Shown here in pieces: positions 52,920 through 64,000 of a DNA stretch of 64,000 bases. Position 1 is the stretch's first letter. The number at the start of each line of letters is the position of its first letter. This DNA comes from Sorghum bicolor (lineage: Eukaryota; Streptophyta; Magnoliopsida; Poales; Poaceae), in NCBI RefSeq assembly GCF_000003195.3, contig NC_012871.2, positions 60,007,802 to 60,071,801 of the forward strand. Reading direction: 5' to 3'. The notes beneath the pieces were generated by a model, which was not told the DNA's origin, made no database searches, and worked only from the letters and a program-made list of their open reading frames with translations. The translations under genes and the position numbers were made by a program.

Positions 52920-54342
52920 ATATACACCTAATAATAAAGAAGCAAAATTTCTGCTAATATTTTTTCCACTTACATATAAAATGTAAAACTCCTCCTACAC
53001 CAAGATTCAATCTCAAATACGTCTATTTAGGAACATGAGTCAAGTACAACCTCTACATGCACCATTATTTTTCTTGAACTCAGAAACAACGACTGATTGT
53101 GTCTAGAAAGCAAAACAAAAAGAAAAAACAAAACAGACAAGCACAGGTCTGAAATAAAAAAGCACAGGCAAAATAAAAAAAACATAAAAAAAGTATAAAA
53201 AAAAAAGCTCTTTGCGGTAAGATATCATATCTTCTTTGAACCCATTTTTTATTTCAAAATACCCCAATCCTTTGGCACGGCCGGACTTCACATGCGTGCC
53301 ATAGATATGGAAGCTAGAAATTAATTAAAATAAAAAGGCAAAAAATAGTCAAAGCTACTAACAAAATAAAAAATAAACTTTAAATCAAAACCAAAAGGGT
53401 ATGTCGTACCTGCCCAGCTCATTCTTCATCTGGATTGGCTTATATTTCTAGAACTGAACTCGCATATACTTACAACTCCATAATTTTGTTTGTTATAGTG
53501 GTCATTGCCACATTACCGAGCACACACCATTGTGTTGTTTAATCAGAGAAAGAGGATCTCGTCATTGATTCATTCCAAGGTCAGGTCTCACCGATTGAGA
53601 TGCTTCACGAGGTCCGCTACAGTCATGAGTGCCGAGTCTGGATACCTTATATCAACTTTGTGACACGTGTGAGATTTGGCTCCACCTCCGTCGTTCGCAC
53701 CACTTCGCTCGGACAGCTGGGATCTAAGGAGGAGCATTGTCGTGCCAAAACCCTTGTTCATCGGTGCACGTCAACCATCACCTTTCTTCACTAGGATGCA
53801 TGGTGTTCTCTGTCACATCACCACGTCGGCATTTCTAGAGATTCCAAGCCATAACCCAATTGAAGTGGTTGGCATGGACTGCGGAACGGTCCACACGTTA
53901 GACACATGCAGCGAGAGTTTGAGGTGCCATTGGGCATGGACGTGGCGATGCTAGGTCATCAGGCCTGAATAGTTGAACTCCTATGCCCATGCATGTCTTC
54001 ACCACTGGCACTAGAGGTACGAACTGTGCTGCCAAACCCTAAGTCCATGGATGTTTCACGGCCATAGCTCCACCTGTATTGTGCACTTTTCGATGTCTTG
54101 GCAGAGCGCAACCAGACTCGCCTGGGTTGAAGCAGGATGGGTAGCAATGACTGCAAGAATTGCCAAGGAGATGACATAGCGATGGAAGAAGCTAGTAGAA
54201 AAAAAGAAAAGTGTGGTGTGTGAATTCTAATTAACACGACAATATGAAGAAAGAGAGAGAGATACAGAGACAAGTTTATTGAATTTTATAGAAAGACAAA
54301 ACATAATTTCTCTCCGTTGTAATGCACGAGCACTTTTGCTAG
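52920..54342 (+). mobile_element. Second Helitron (3' end clear, 5' end tentative)
   Basis: The 3' end CACGAGCACTTTTGCTAG, followed by T, has the terminal CTAG and an imperfect hairpin (CTCCGTTGTAATGCACGAG) shortly before it, matching the end of the 14.4-22.4 kb Helitron (GCACGGGCACTATACTAG). The 5' end is placed at ACACCTAATAATAAAGAAGC near 52925, which resembles grass Helitron starts but lacks a clean TC. The interior contains an AT-rich part and a coding-like GC patch at 53,590-53,960 with no recognised family. Confidence 0.55.
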
Positions 54343-54547
54343 TATATATTAAAGTAGCAAAACATGGTCACCTAAAGAACATGTGATGAACAAAGAACAA
54401 GACCAACAAAACCAATGACGATGACAACTCCAGAACTGTTCACAAGCATGTTTAGTGAGACTCAGCAAAGTTTGAGACACCATGCAAAAGGGCCTCACTA
54501 TGATTAGTTCAGAGGTTTGGGTAGGTGTCCATCACCAAAAGGATATA
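54343..54547. other. Short spacer
   Basis: This is AT-rich DNA between the Helitron end and the CACTA-like terminus. Nothing is recognised. Confidence 0.3.
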
Positions 54548-54705
54548 CACTACTACAAGATTTTTTTGGCAGTGTTTGGCAAATAGGCTTCGAGGCGGGC
54601 GGTCTGGCTGTGCAGCCAGGCCAGCAACCGCCTCGGTTAATCTTTAACCAAGGCGGGCGCTTTAACTCAACCACCACGGTTAATGGTGATTTAACCAAGG
54701 TGGTT
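54548..54705 (+). mobile_element. Possible CACTA-type transposon terminus
   Basis: CACTACTACAAGATTTTTTT resembles the CACTA family end. It is followed by subterminal motif repeats (AACCAAGGCGGGC, ACCACCACGGTTAA, ACCAAGGTGGTTTAA), as is typical of CACTA elements. I did not find the opposite end (…TTGTAGTG) in the window, so this is a fragment or solo end. Confidence 0.4.
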
Positions 54706-55985
54706 TAACAAGTCAATGAAGAATTGCTTCTTGATGATGGTAGACTATGGTGATAAAGACTAAGAGGCTTCATAGAGACTCTAGTAGAACCGGAGCAAAC
54801 AATGTTGCTAGAAAAGAGGCAAGACCTAGATCCGAGGCTAAGGAGGCCGGATCTACTATGTAGTCGACCGGATCTTTGGAAGAAGTGAGTGGATGTGGAT
54901 CCAAGGTGGTGGCGATTGAGCCATGGTGAGAATAGATGGATCCAAGTGAGGGAGGTGGTGGAGCTTTATTGTATTCGCTCGAGGCAACCACCGTGTCTAA
55001 AAACAATATCTCCAAAGCTTTCAATGATGAACATGGTGATGGCGATGACAACCAAGACCAAGTAGTTGCAAAAGAGTAGGTGAGAATATGAAGATCCCAT
55101 CTAGGTGGAACAAACCTAAAACTTCTACTAAAGTAGAGAAAATGGAGGGGGTAGACCTCCTCTTTCATGCTAAAATTTTCTTGCCCTTGTGTAGGGAATT
55201 AAAGCCACTAGTTACATGGCGCATGTAGAACACACAAGAAAGAATGAACCATCGTTCATCACTCCATGGAAGCTATATGACCTTAATGGCATCCATGTCC
55301 ACACATTTTAGTTAGCACTTTATCCTTCATCAGATGTAGCATCTAAATTTAGTGCATGCGACATATTAGAGAACTTTCTGTATACAATTAGATTACATGG
55401 ATCGTCGTATCAAAGCCACCTTTGCAACCCAATAATTACTCCAAGCAAAAAACAATCATAACCTAAAATATCCTAAAACAATACTCACAATGCACCTCAA
55501 TCTCTAAAATATCCTAAAACAATACTCACAATGCACCTCAATCTCCTAATAAGATTTCCCTATCCACATGCAAAGATGGTGCAAAGATAGTTAGGTAGCT
55601 CAGGATGGAGCCATGCCATGGGTATGTTGTTCGACCAATTTTGTAACAATGCCAAGCAATGCAAGTGAACATGGGGGTAGTTGAAAGGATCTATATGCCT
55701 AGAGGGGTGAATAGTCTACAAAAATTTCTACAAAGATCAGAAGTGTCATAGACCAAATGCGGGTTGTGAACGTCAATGACGAGAACGAGCCGATAGGGGC
55801 CCATGGAGGGGGCACCAGTGCCCCTACTGCCACCCTAGGTGGGCCTCGCAGCCACCCCCGAGGGGGCTACACGCCTAGGAGGAAGGGGCAGCACAGTTGC
55901 CACTACCGTCATCACCGTTATCGCCATGTCATCAATATCTAGTTACCTTAATAAGAGTTCTAGTGGATTTGGAAAGAGTTGTGAT
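54706..55985. other. Intergenic, transposon-like
   Basis: It includes a short duplication (CTAAAATATCCTAAAACAAT at about 55,460 and 55,504). A fragment at 55,683-55,740 (GAAAGGATCTATATGCCTAG, AGGGGTGAATAGTC) resembles the start of the LTR at 18394. No gene is supported. Confidence 0.4.
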
Positions 55986-56271
55986 TGTTAGGAAAGGGGA
56001 ATCCAATTACTATAAGGATCTCTTGAGATTGCTAAGGGGCCAAGTCTGAGATTGCTTAGGGTCAAGTCTCCTAGGACTATAAATACAAGGGGCCATGTAA
56101 CTATTGCAATCACGAAATAAATAGCCAAAGGGCTTTAACCCTATCCTCTCTCTCTCTCTCTCTCTCCTCTCTAGCACCACTGGTCTCTCTCTCCCCCTCT
56201 CTCCAGCGCTACCCCCTTTCCCTGTGCCACCCTGGCCATGCCGCCAGCCACCACCAGCCAAGCCCCTAACA
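55986..56271 (+). mobile_element. 5' LTR of a retrotransposon, 286 bp
   Basis: It begins TGTTAGGAAAGGGG and ends AAGCCCCTAACA, a 7-bp inverted TGTTAGG/CCTAACA pair. It contains a TATA-like ACTATAAATACAAGGG (about 56077) and a CT microsatellite. A primer-binding-site-like TTTGGTATCGCAAG follows immediately, matching the TGGTATC start used by plant elements primed by initiator-Met tRNA. The 3' LTR is not seen. Confidence 0.7.
56149..56176. repeat. CT microsatellite
   Basis: This run of TCTCTCTC repeats lies inside the 286-bp LTR. Confidence 0.9.
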
Positions 56272-57588
56272 TTTGGTATCGCAAGGCCAATTTGATCCTT
56301 CAGGCATCCATGGTTTCCACCATCGCCATCATCAAAGAACTCTAGGAGCTCCTTATCACCAACGCCAAACTAGATCTGATTTGAAAACTCGACGAGATCG
56401 CCATCCTAAAAGCAAGCCAGCGCACCCTTAAGAAATGATATAGCTACAATGATGCCATCATCACCACACTAGCAACAACCTATGGTTACCCACCATGGAT
56501 CCTACCACCAACCTTGATGCCACCAACAATGATCTTGCTGCAAACAAACAGCGAACCAACCACGTGAGTACCTTCACCGCAGGAAAGCTCAGGTCATTGA
56601 TGGAGAATGTCGAACTCAAGCAACCCGTTGTGACCGCCACCATTATATTTCCACCAACCCTCAACATCTCGACCACCATCAACAACTCCATCAACGATAC
56701 CAACATTGTCACACCAATGACTGATCGGGCAACACCACCAGCGCCATCGCCAACGCCATCCATAGTGTCAGCAAAGTCATCCATAGCGTCGGCATCAACC
56801 ATGCTACAATCACCTTTGGCTAGATCGACACCCTAGAGACCATTAGGGAGGTATCGAACAGCTTGTCCATGGCACTAGCAACACTGCAGCTACCCTTGCT
56901 GCCGTGCCTAAACAAAATTGTCAACGACAAGGATGCTTTGATCACCAACGTCGAGGCAACCATCACTACCAACACCAGCCATGAATTGGAGACCACACAC
57001 ATCCTGATCCCCGTTGACAAATCCTTCCTCAAAAGCAACATGGAGGATCACTCATCTGGTACCCTATAGTTCATCACAAAGGTATCAAAAATTTTGCTCG
57101 TGGCATCACTGCTACCGTGCCTTCCCCAACTTGGATGGCACCCAGCCAATCCTGTGGGTGTCTAGGCAATTAGATCCAACCACCAACGTCTACAGTTGGC
57201 CTTCTAGCTTCCAGGAAAGGAGGTGCCCTGTACCTCCATCACAGCAACTCGTTTGGTATGCAACCTTTAATTTAACACCACAACATGAGTTGTATCATAT
57301 GCCAAGAAATCAACACGTTCGGTATGCAACCTTTAATTTAACAGGCATATGCACCTCGGGTTCACCACTTCAACTAAGGATGCGCCAATAATCAAGTGGA
57401 CACTCTACAACCAATGCATCCTTGGTAAATTCAGCACCGTACCACCTGAGTACACCAACAACATGACCGACTACATTGACAATGTCGCTAAGTCCATGAT
57501 ACAGATTGGCATCACCAACAAGCGTCTTCAAATCACCCTCTTCATCACTAGCTTGGAAGATCCGCTCTAGGCAACCATTGCACAACAC
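56272..57588 (+). pseudogene. Degraded gag-like region of the LTR retrotransposon
   Basis: Downstream of the LTR and primer-binding site are broken frames. One at 57,380-57,570 contains LYNQCILGKFSTVPPEYTN followed by MTDYIDNVAKSMIQIGITNK and LQITLFITSLEDPL, then a stop. Its layout resembles the gag (retrotrans_gag-like) domain of plant Ty3-type elements. Other frames are Thr/Asn-rich. A 34-bp direct repeat (GGTATGCAACCTTTAATTTA at 57256 and 57320) is present. Stops and frameshifts show that it is dead. Confidence 0.5.
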
Positions 57589-60500
57589 TATAACACTCCA
57601 AAATTTTTAATTTTGGATTGTTATTAGAAAACACTAAATTAAATAAGGATTTAAATTTTTTTCTAAAATATTCCCAGATTCATTTAATTATTGAATTCAA
57701 AAAGAGAGAAAAATGTGGAATTTTAAAACTTTTATAAAGTTAAGTGATGAGTGTTTTGTTTTGTTGTTGTGTGCTTTGTGCCCTAGCTTTGTTTGGCTTG
57801 TGAAAAAGAATGAATTATAAAATTTCTAGCGAGCCACGTTTAGTCTCTTTTGGTTTCCAGAAAAAAAAACCCCAAGTCATATATAAAAACCTAATTCAAA
57901 TTTGAGTCAAGAATAATTGAAAAATATGTTTAAAAGAAAATAGGTTTTGTTTCTAAAAGTAGTAAAGAAAATAATTCTTAAAATAACCTCAAGTTAATAA
58001 ATCAAATTTTAGTTTATAAATGTGGTGAAGAATTTGGTTCAAAGCCTTTTTGAATAAAAAGAAAAGTGTTTTTTCTCCAACCTGGGCCGACCACCCCTCC
58101 CTCGGCCCACCTTCCCACTCCCCCTCTCTCACCCAGCCAGGCCGCGGCCCAGCGCCCCCGCCTCGGCCCGCTAGCAGCGCGCACCCGCTGCCACGCGGGG
58201 CCCACTTGTCGGTCGCTCCAAGCGGCTGACGCTGCGGACCCACGCGTCAGTCGCGTCTCCCTCCTCTCGCCGCACATCTCGGAAGCCGCCACCGCCGTTT
58301 GATCTGAGTCCGAGCACGCCCCACGAGGTTCGTCGGCCTATAAAGGCCCAGCCTAGAGCCCCGCGCCCCCCACCCCACGGAACCCTAGGGCAGCAGCCGC
58401 CGCCTCTTGTGCTCGAGCCGCGAGCCGCCATAGCCGCCGTCGTCCTGAACTCCGCGCCGCCGACGATCTCCGCTGCCGCAATGTCTCCGGCAACGAGGAC
58501 CGCCCCCCGAGCTTCGCGTTGAGGTGAGGAATCCGTCGGTGCTCTTCCCGTTCGCCCTCTCTCTCTCTCAGTCGCGTGCACGCCCTCGCCGTAGTTGCGC
58601 CGCCGCCGTTGAGCCGCTCCGCCTCGCGCACCCGCCTCCACGGCCACTCCCGATCCTCGCTGACGCGCACATCGCGCTCGCCCCAGCGCGCGCATCCCGC
58701 CCATGCCCTCGACGTGTCCCCTCGTGCCCCGTAGCACCGCCACGGTGAGCCGGAGCACCGCGGCCATGGTGCCGCCGCCGTGCGCGAGCCCCACCCGGCT
58801 CCCCGGTCCACGGTGGACCGGTGGACCACGCCCTGCCCCGGTCCACACGAACAGCCCATGCACCGGCCCTCTCCTGCGCGGCCACGTGGCCGGTCAGCCG
58901 GCCACAGCTCGGCGACCCCAGCAAGTTTGCAAAAAGGCCCTCGGCCTTTGTAGTAATCAACCCGCGGTCCAGCCAGTTCAAAAAGAATTTGATCTAGGTC
59001 CTCGGTTTTAGCAGTTTAGCCCCTAGATCCATTGGTTTTTATAGAATAAGTCCAGCATGCTTTTAAAATTCAGTTTTTAATTATTTAAAATGCGAAAAAT
59101 AGTTCTACTTTGTCACGGTTTTGCCACTGACCTAGTTTTGGCCATAGAATGTGCGTTTTAATTCCGACTGAGCCTGTTCTGTTCGCGTTAGTTTCTTATC
59201 GTCGTAAACTACGCTTTAGCAGTAGTAGTTACCTCGTTTGACCATTTAGATTTTCACCATAAATACAAAATAGTTAATGTCTAACTAAATGCCCTTTTAA
59301 TCTACAACGAACAATTTAGGTTTACACTTTGGTATTTTCTTTTATAATCTAATATCAACTTTGTTAATGTTAACCTAAGTATTTATTAACTATGATTCTT
59401 TTAGTTAAACATAAATTATATAATTAATTTGTTTAATATTTATTTAATGACTTTTTGATTAAAAGTAACTTAGGTTTATAATTTTGATCTTTTGTAAATA
59501 AATAAATGCCGATGTTATTAATATCAACCTTAATGTTTCTTTATTAATTATAACTTGATTAGTTTAAACATGATTTATAATCACTCAATTAGTTGCTTTC
59601 ATACATTCTATTTTTTTAAAACTATAAATGCTTGATTGGCTTCAGTAGTATATAATTATTTATAAATAGAATATGACTAACATTTAACCCTAACTTTTAT
59701 AATTCTTTATAATTTGGTCAACTCAACTTTCACATATTTTTTCTGAAAAGTCCATCACCTGTTCTCTTAAAATACGACCAACGTATAGTTGTCTTCTTCG
59801 TTACACTCCGAACCTCGAAAGTCGTGTCCGTTTAACGATAGCTCCGTTCTCAATCGTTCTCGCGTTGTCTCGATCGTAACAATAAGCCGTGTCGTCTATT
59901 GCGCTCTTCTTTTTCAAAGCTTTTCTTTTGATTGATGCTTGTTCTTAGTCGTGATTGTTGTTTGTCTGTTTGTGTTGCTTGGTTGCTACAAGTAGAAGAA
60001 GCGTGGTTCGTCAACAGTGAAGACCAGGAGCTGAGGACCAACAATCAAAGCAGAAGTTGGAGATCAGAAGAAAGAAGTCAAAGAATTCTGAGCAGATATA
60101 CACTGGGAATAAAGGCAAGTGCAGACACCATTTGATCATTTTGAAGCTACTCATTAATGTCATTTACTTTACATGCATGTGTCCAATGAATGCAAACCCT
60201 AAGGACATGACTAGCTTTACTTACCATTCCTTGTTCACCTGGGGTTATGTATATGGGTAGTCTAGGCTATACTAGGTTTGCTTAGCTGCTCTACTCATCT
60301 TATACACATGCTTAAACAAGAATTACTCTCTACTTAACTTGATGCTTAAACTGTGCTGAACCTTTGGTCACTGCGGTGATGACGATGTTGGATGCTTTCG
60401 AGCATCGTGATGATGGTGGTGATAGGGGGAGCGGGTACTGTTGGTGGTCCGGTTTACCGGGCGTACCCGTCTCTGCTCTCCGTAAGGACTTAGTCAGGGA

Positions 60501-60915
60501 GCGGCGCCCTAGGACTTACAGTGCAGCTCCAAGCTATATGGCTCTAGCTTGACTAATTAGCAGGACCTCCACTAGTAGGGTGTTACTTTCCGGGTAGGCG
60601 TGAGGAAGTAACTTGGGTAATGAATATTAAGTTGTCGGTTGATCAGTACGCTATGGCTATGGGTATCGACTGCCGAGCGCCCCGGCAAAAACTTGCGAGT
60701 GGCATCCTATTAGTTGGACCCTGTGAAAGGTCTCGTAGTGAGACCCTGCTTGCTCACCTTGGCAGTGTTTTGGGGAGTCATGACCCCGGGCAAATGGGAA
60801 TCACGACTTGGAGTGAACGTGCACACCTCTGTAGAGTGTAAAACTGATATATCAGCCGTGCTCACGGTCACGAGCGGCCCAGACCCTCACTTGATGAGCA
60901 AATTGGATTCACTAG

Positions 60916-62817
60916 TGAAAGCCCTAGTTTGGTTTTGATAATTGATGAAACTCTAGTACTAACCTCTATGCTAAGTGTGTGTAGACATAATGAGGTTGGT
61001 ACATGCCAAGTGATGGAGCAAGTGATGATCTTGGTGATGATGGTGATGACCACAATGTGATCAAGTGCTCAACTTGGAAAAGAAGAAAGAGAAAAACAAA
61101 ACCCTATGGAGATCAAGGCAAAGGTATTGCTTAGGGTTTTGGTTTTGGTGATGAAGACACCATAGAGGGTGTGATCACATTTAGGATAGATAGCCGTACT
61201 ATAAAGAGGGGAATTCTTTGGCTAAGCGGTTATCAAGTGCCACTAGGTGTCATTGTTCATGTGCATGCATTTAGAACCTAGTGAGCTAACTTAACTCCTT
61301 CGAAGAAAATAATTGTGAAAATGCTAACACACGTGCACTTGTTGGTACACACGTTGTGGTGTTGGCTCACTTTGAGAAGGTGGTGGAGTTTGATTCGGCG
61401 CTTTTCGAGAAAATGAAGTGCATATTTTCTATTGCGCCGGTGGGAATTTTTGTAGTAGTCGCGGGAGTGTTTCTCGCTGAGAAAACACTCACCGGACGCT
61501 GGCTTCTAGAGCACCGGACGCTGCGTTCGAGCGTCCGGTGCAGACAGTGCCTGGCCCAGCTAGGGTAAGGCACCGGACGATAGGCACCGGACGCTGGCTT
61601 GAGCGTCCGGTGGTGCGCGTCCGGTGTGCGGGCGTTTTGCGACCCTCTCTGCGCATGGGTCCGGTGAGCACCGGACGCTAAGGGTGCGTCCGGTGGCTTG
61701 CGTCCGGTGACCCTGCGAGTTTGCGGAGCTCTCTGCGCATGAGTCTGGTGTGCACCGGACGCGTCCGGTGCCAACCTGCCCAGCGTCCGGTGCTCTACAG
61801 GTTACCGTTAGACTCTGACACGCGGCTGACGTTGGAGCACCGGACGCTGGTGTTGAGCGTCCGGTGCCCCTTTAAGAGCGTCCGGTGACCCCGAGTTTTG
61901 CCCAGTGAAAGAGCCAACGGCTCTATTTGTTTGAGGGGCTATAAATACGTGTTTGGCCGGCTTAGGGCTCACACTCTTGGCATTCTAACATACTTGACAT
62001 CCTTGTGAGCCTAAGCAAACACCTCCCACTCATCTCCTTCATAGATTAAACATCTTTGTGAGATTGGGAGTGATTCCAAGTGCATTTGCTTGAGTGATTG
62101 CATCTAGTGGCACTTGGGGATCGTTCTAGCTGCGGTTTTCTTGTTACTCTTGGTGGTTGCCGCCACCTAGACGGCTTGGAGCAGCGGAGGAGTATTGGCA
62201 CGAGTTGGTGATTGTTCGTGGCCATCTCCCGGTGATTGTGAGGGGTCTTGTACCTTCCCCGGCGGAGAGCCGAAAGGTAACTCTAGTAAAGTGCTCGTGT
62301 CATTGAGTTACCTCACTTGTGGGTAGGTTCTTGTGGTGTCCTAGTGAGGACGAGGTTCGTGCTACACCTCTTAGCCACCGAACCACCAAGTGTTGGTCGA
62401 CACAACGGGGACGTAGCGTGCCGGCAAGCACGTGAACCTCGGGAGAAAAATTGTGTGTCTCCATTGTGATTGTTCTTTGGATTTCTCCCGGTGATTGGAC
62501 TTCATATTATTGATTGGTTCATCCCCTCTAGCGGCGGTATAAAGATCAATCCATCTCTCTTACTTTCCCGCAAACTAGAGTAGTTTACTTCTTGTATAGA
62601 AACTTTAGGTAGCTCTCTAGTGTAAGTAGAGACATAGCTCTTGTGCGCCTAGTGATAATATCAACTAGAATTGTTGGATAGGTGGCTTGCAAACACCCCT
62701 TAGAGCTAGAGCAAAAAGCTTCGCTTTCTTATTTACTAACCTCTTGCTCTAGTGAATTTGTAGAACCTTTTAATAGGCTATTCACCCCCCCCCCTCTAGC
62801 CATATTAGGACCTTTCA
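60916..62817 (-). mobile_element. Solo LTR, 1,902 bp, same family as 18394-20329
   Basis: Plus-strand ends are TGAAAGCCCTAGTTTGGTTT and ATATTAGGACCTTTCA, the reverse complement layout of the LTR at 18394. Flanking 5-mers are ACTAG and ACTGG, a target duplication with one mismatch. It contains the CACCGGACGCT array (61,489-61,890) and the palindrome at 61,465-61,490. No internal retrotransposon genes are present. Confidence 0.8.
61489..61890 (-). repeat. CACCGGACGCT-type short repeat array 3
   Basis: It has many copies of CACCGGACGCT and its reverse complement AGCGTCCGGTG at irregular spacing, as in the arrays at 19.3 and 20.4 kb. Apparent reading frames here are repeat artefacts. Confidence 0.85.
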
Positions 62818-62990
62818 ACTGGATACTTGGAGATGGAACTTGGCGAGGTTGCTACCTCGTGTTTTGGCGGAATGGCTATTCCGTGTTGGCAGGATTGCTA
62901 TCCTGTGTTAATAATTGGGGTTAATCCCTGGACTACTATAATTATTAGGATAGTCATTTAAAAGATGCTAATTACTACTTACACTAAATA

Positions 62991-63012
62991 AGGGTTAGGG
63001 TTTAGGGTTTAG
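62991..63012 (+). repeat. Short telomere-like TTTAGGG run
   Basis: AGGGTTAGGGTTTAGGGTTT is about three units of the plant telomere repeat. It is too short to be more than an interstitial trace. Confidence 0.7.
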
Positions 63013-63161
63013 AGTACTTGATGTCTTGGACTTCTTGTACTTCTTCTAGGGTGTTCAAAAACAACTCTTTGTCTTGCTTGAGGTGTTGATCACTTGATCT
63101 TCATGTTGCCTTTGTCTAAGTCTATCCTTGCATCCAATCCAATAGACTAAGAACCTTGTAA

Positions 63162-63390
63162 TGTAACACCCTAGCCCACTAGTAGCTTGTACTAGTTGCA
63201 AATGAGGCCCATGTGTGGTTGTGGTTGGTGGTTTAGTACCACCTTGGAAGTTTAGGAGGGTGAGTGCCAACTTATAATCCTGGTCGCTCCAAACATAGCA
63301 CCTCTGGGTTAACCCTTTTACATGAAGCGAGGATAAAAGTGTAAGAGAGGTGCTATGCATATAAGCAGTTTTTTGACACAGAGTGCTACA
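63162..63390 (-). mobile_element. TGTAACACC-ended repeat, copy 2 (inverted)
   Basis: On the plus strand it runs from TGTAACACCCTAGCCC to GACACAGAGTGCTACA. Its reverse complement aligns with 49089-49369 (shared GGGTTAACCCTTTTACATGA-type block, TGTAAAAGGGTTAACC at 49192). It is 52 bp shorter than copy 1. Confidence 0.6.
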
Positions 63391-64000
63391 ATACACTAGC
63401 AAACCACACTAGTCCAAATAAATCATATTGTCATTCAACCACCAAAATCACAGATAGCCCTAGCTAGGGGCCATTTTCCTTAGAAGGAGGATGATCTATG
63501 GCTTGTGCCTGACTAACATATTTTCAAGACTACTGATATAGTCACGTTAGAGACTAGAGTTTGATGTCTATGTATGGGAGAAATAGAAATCAACATCATG
63601 AACAACCCAAAAAATGACATAGGTGGAGAAGAAATGAAGCCAAATTAGATTTGTCCCTATGCCAAGTGCTCCTAAGTGGAACAATGGTAAGAATTTCCCC
63701 CACAAGAATAATTTTCTGTGGATGCCCCTCCTTGTATGGCTATATTTTTTTAGATAGATTACAAAGGAAGAGAGCTAGTAGCCAAGTCAAACTTTCCATT
63801 GAAGAGAGAAGTTCTTTCCAAGAAGGAAAGAAGGCATGGCTACTCCTCAAGGATAAAAGAAGCTATCTAGGTTTGAAAATCACGGTGAAGCAATGATTCA
63901 CAACTCTTGGTGACAAAGGGAAACAACTCTTGGTGACAAAGGGAAGGCTTCAACAAGAGGTGGAAGCCATGTAAAAAGAGGAAATCAAGGATCAAGGAGG
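63391..64000. other. Window end, nothing recognised
   Basis: This is AT-rich DNA with a short direct repeat (ACAACTCTTGGTGACAAAGG at 63,900 and 63,925). No gene is supported. The sequence may belong to an element continuing outside the window. Confidence 0.35.

Larger units (their letters stand above)
57589..63000 (+). mobile_element. Long LTR-like block related to the 36-38.7 kb solo LTR
   Basis: It starts TATAACACTCCAAAATTTTT, a decayed TGTAACAC-type start. It carries a GC-rich centre (58,080-58,920) and blocks shared with the 36031-38725 element: AACCCGCGGTCC at about 58,960, and GTGCTCACGGTCACGAGCGG at about 60,858. A 1.9-kb LTR is nested at 60916. The right border is uncertain, somewhere in 62,900-63,160. 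Frames in the GC-rich part are compositional and have no known domains. It interrupts the gag-like remnant. Confidence 0.5.

Noticed and set aside
58171..58981. Minus-strand 230-residue and overlapping GC-rich frames
   Set aside because: All frames are open here because of high GC content; they lie in an LTR-like block, are Arg/Gly/Ala-rich and have no known domain.
62991..63012. Telomere proximity suggested by TTTAGGG units
   Set aside because: There are only about three units, embedded in transposon DNA, which gives no evidence of a chromosome end.

Overview
This is nuclear DNA from a grass, most likely from the sorghum/sugarcane/maize tribe (Andropogoneae). I infer this from GT-AG intron-split genes, abundant small DNA transposons (a GGCCTTGTTTAGTT-ended family, Stowaway, Tourist/Harbinger-like), Helitrons and long solo-LTR-like blocks. 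The species cannot be fixed from sequence reading alone; Sorghum is my best guess.

Layout. (1) 202-3383, plus strand: a nine-exon gene for a TrmO/TsaA-domain tRNA methyltransferase with a hydrophobic N-terminus. (2) 3.9-6.2 kb: a transposon cluster (one 816-bp Harbinger-like element and several smaller elements). (3) 6.9-12.7 kb, 26.2-30.8 kb and 42.7-51.8 kb, all minus strand: three tandem glutamate receptor-like (GLR) genes, called GLR-A, GLR-B and GLR-C here. They share five coding exons, the same intron phases and a fourth exon of exactly 407 bp. A broken fourth copy (GLR-psi, exons 4-5 only) lies at 35.6-39.2 kb. (4) 14.3-22.5 kb: a 7,964-bp Helitron with textbook ends (5' TC, 3' hairpin plus CTAG, A/T target) inserted inside a small transposon. 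It carries exon-like fragments and is itself interrupted by a 2.9-kb LTR block with a GTTAG target duplication. (5) 23-26 kb: AT-rich repeats, a 360-bp purine tract and a possible small gene fragment. (6) 52-64 kb: a second Helitron end, an LTR retrotransposon remnant (LTR, primer-binding site, gag-like debris) and a long LTR-like block with another 1.9-kb LTR nested in it.

Gene function. The GLR genes encode plant ionotropic glutamate receptor homologues: ligand-gated cation channels of the plasma membrane or endomembranes, with an amino-terminal domain, S1/S2 ligand-binding lobes, three membrane helices and a re-entrant pore. GLR-A and GLR-B look fully intact. GLR-C keeps an open reading frame, but it has charged residues in M1 and M3, a two-residue insertion in the pore loop, and a C-terminal tail whose last eight codons and stop come from an abutting repeat. 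It looks like a receptor in decay or one that has changed function. The TrmO-like gene is unrelated in function.

The most notable items are the Helitron and its nested history, the transposon-made C-terminus and altered pore of GLR-C, and the GLR pseudogene split by a solo LTR with a perfect AATGG duplication. I saw no wholly new biological system. The remaining intergenic DNA is mostly transposon debris.
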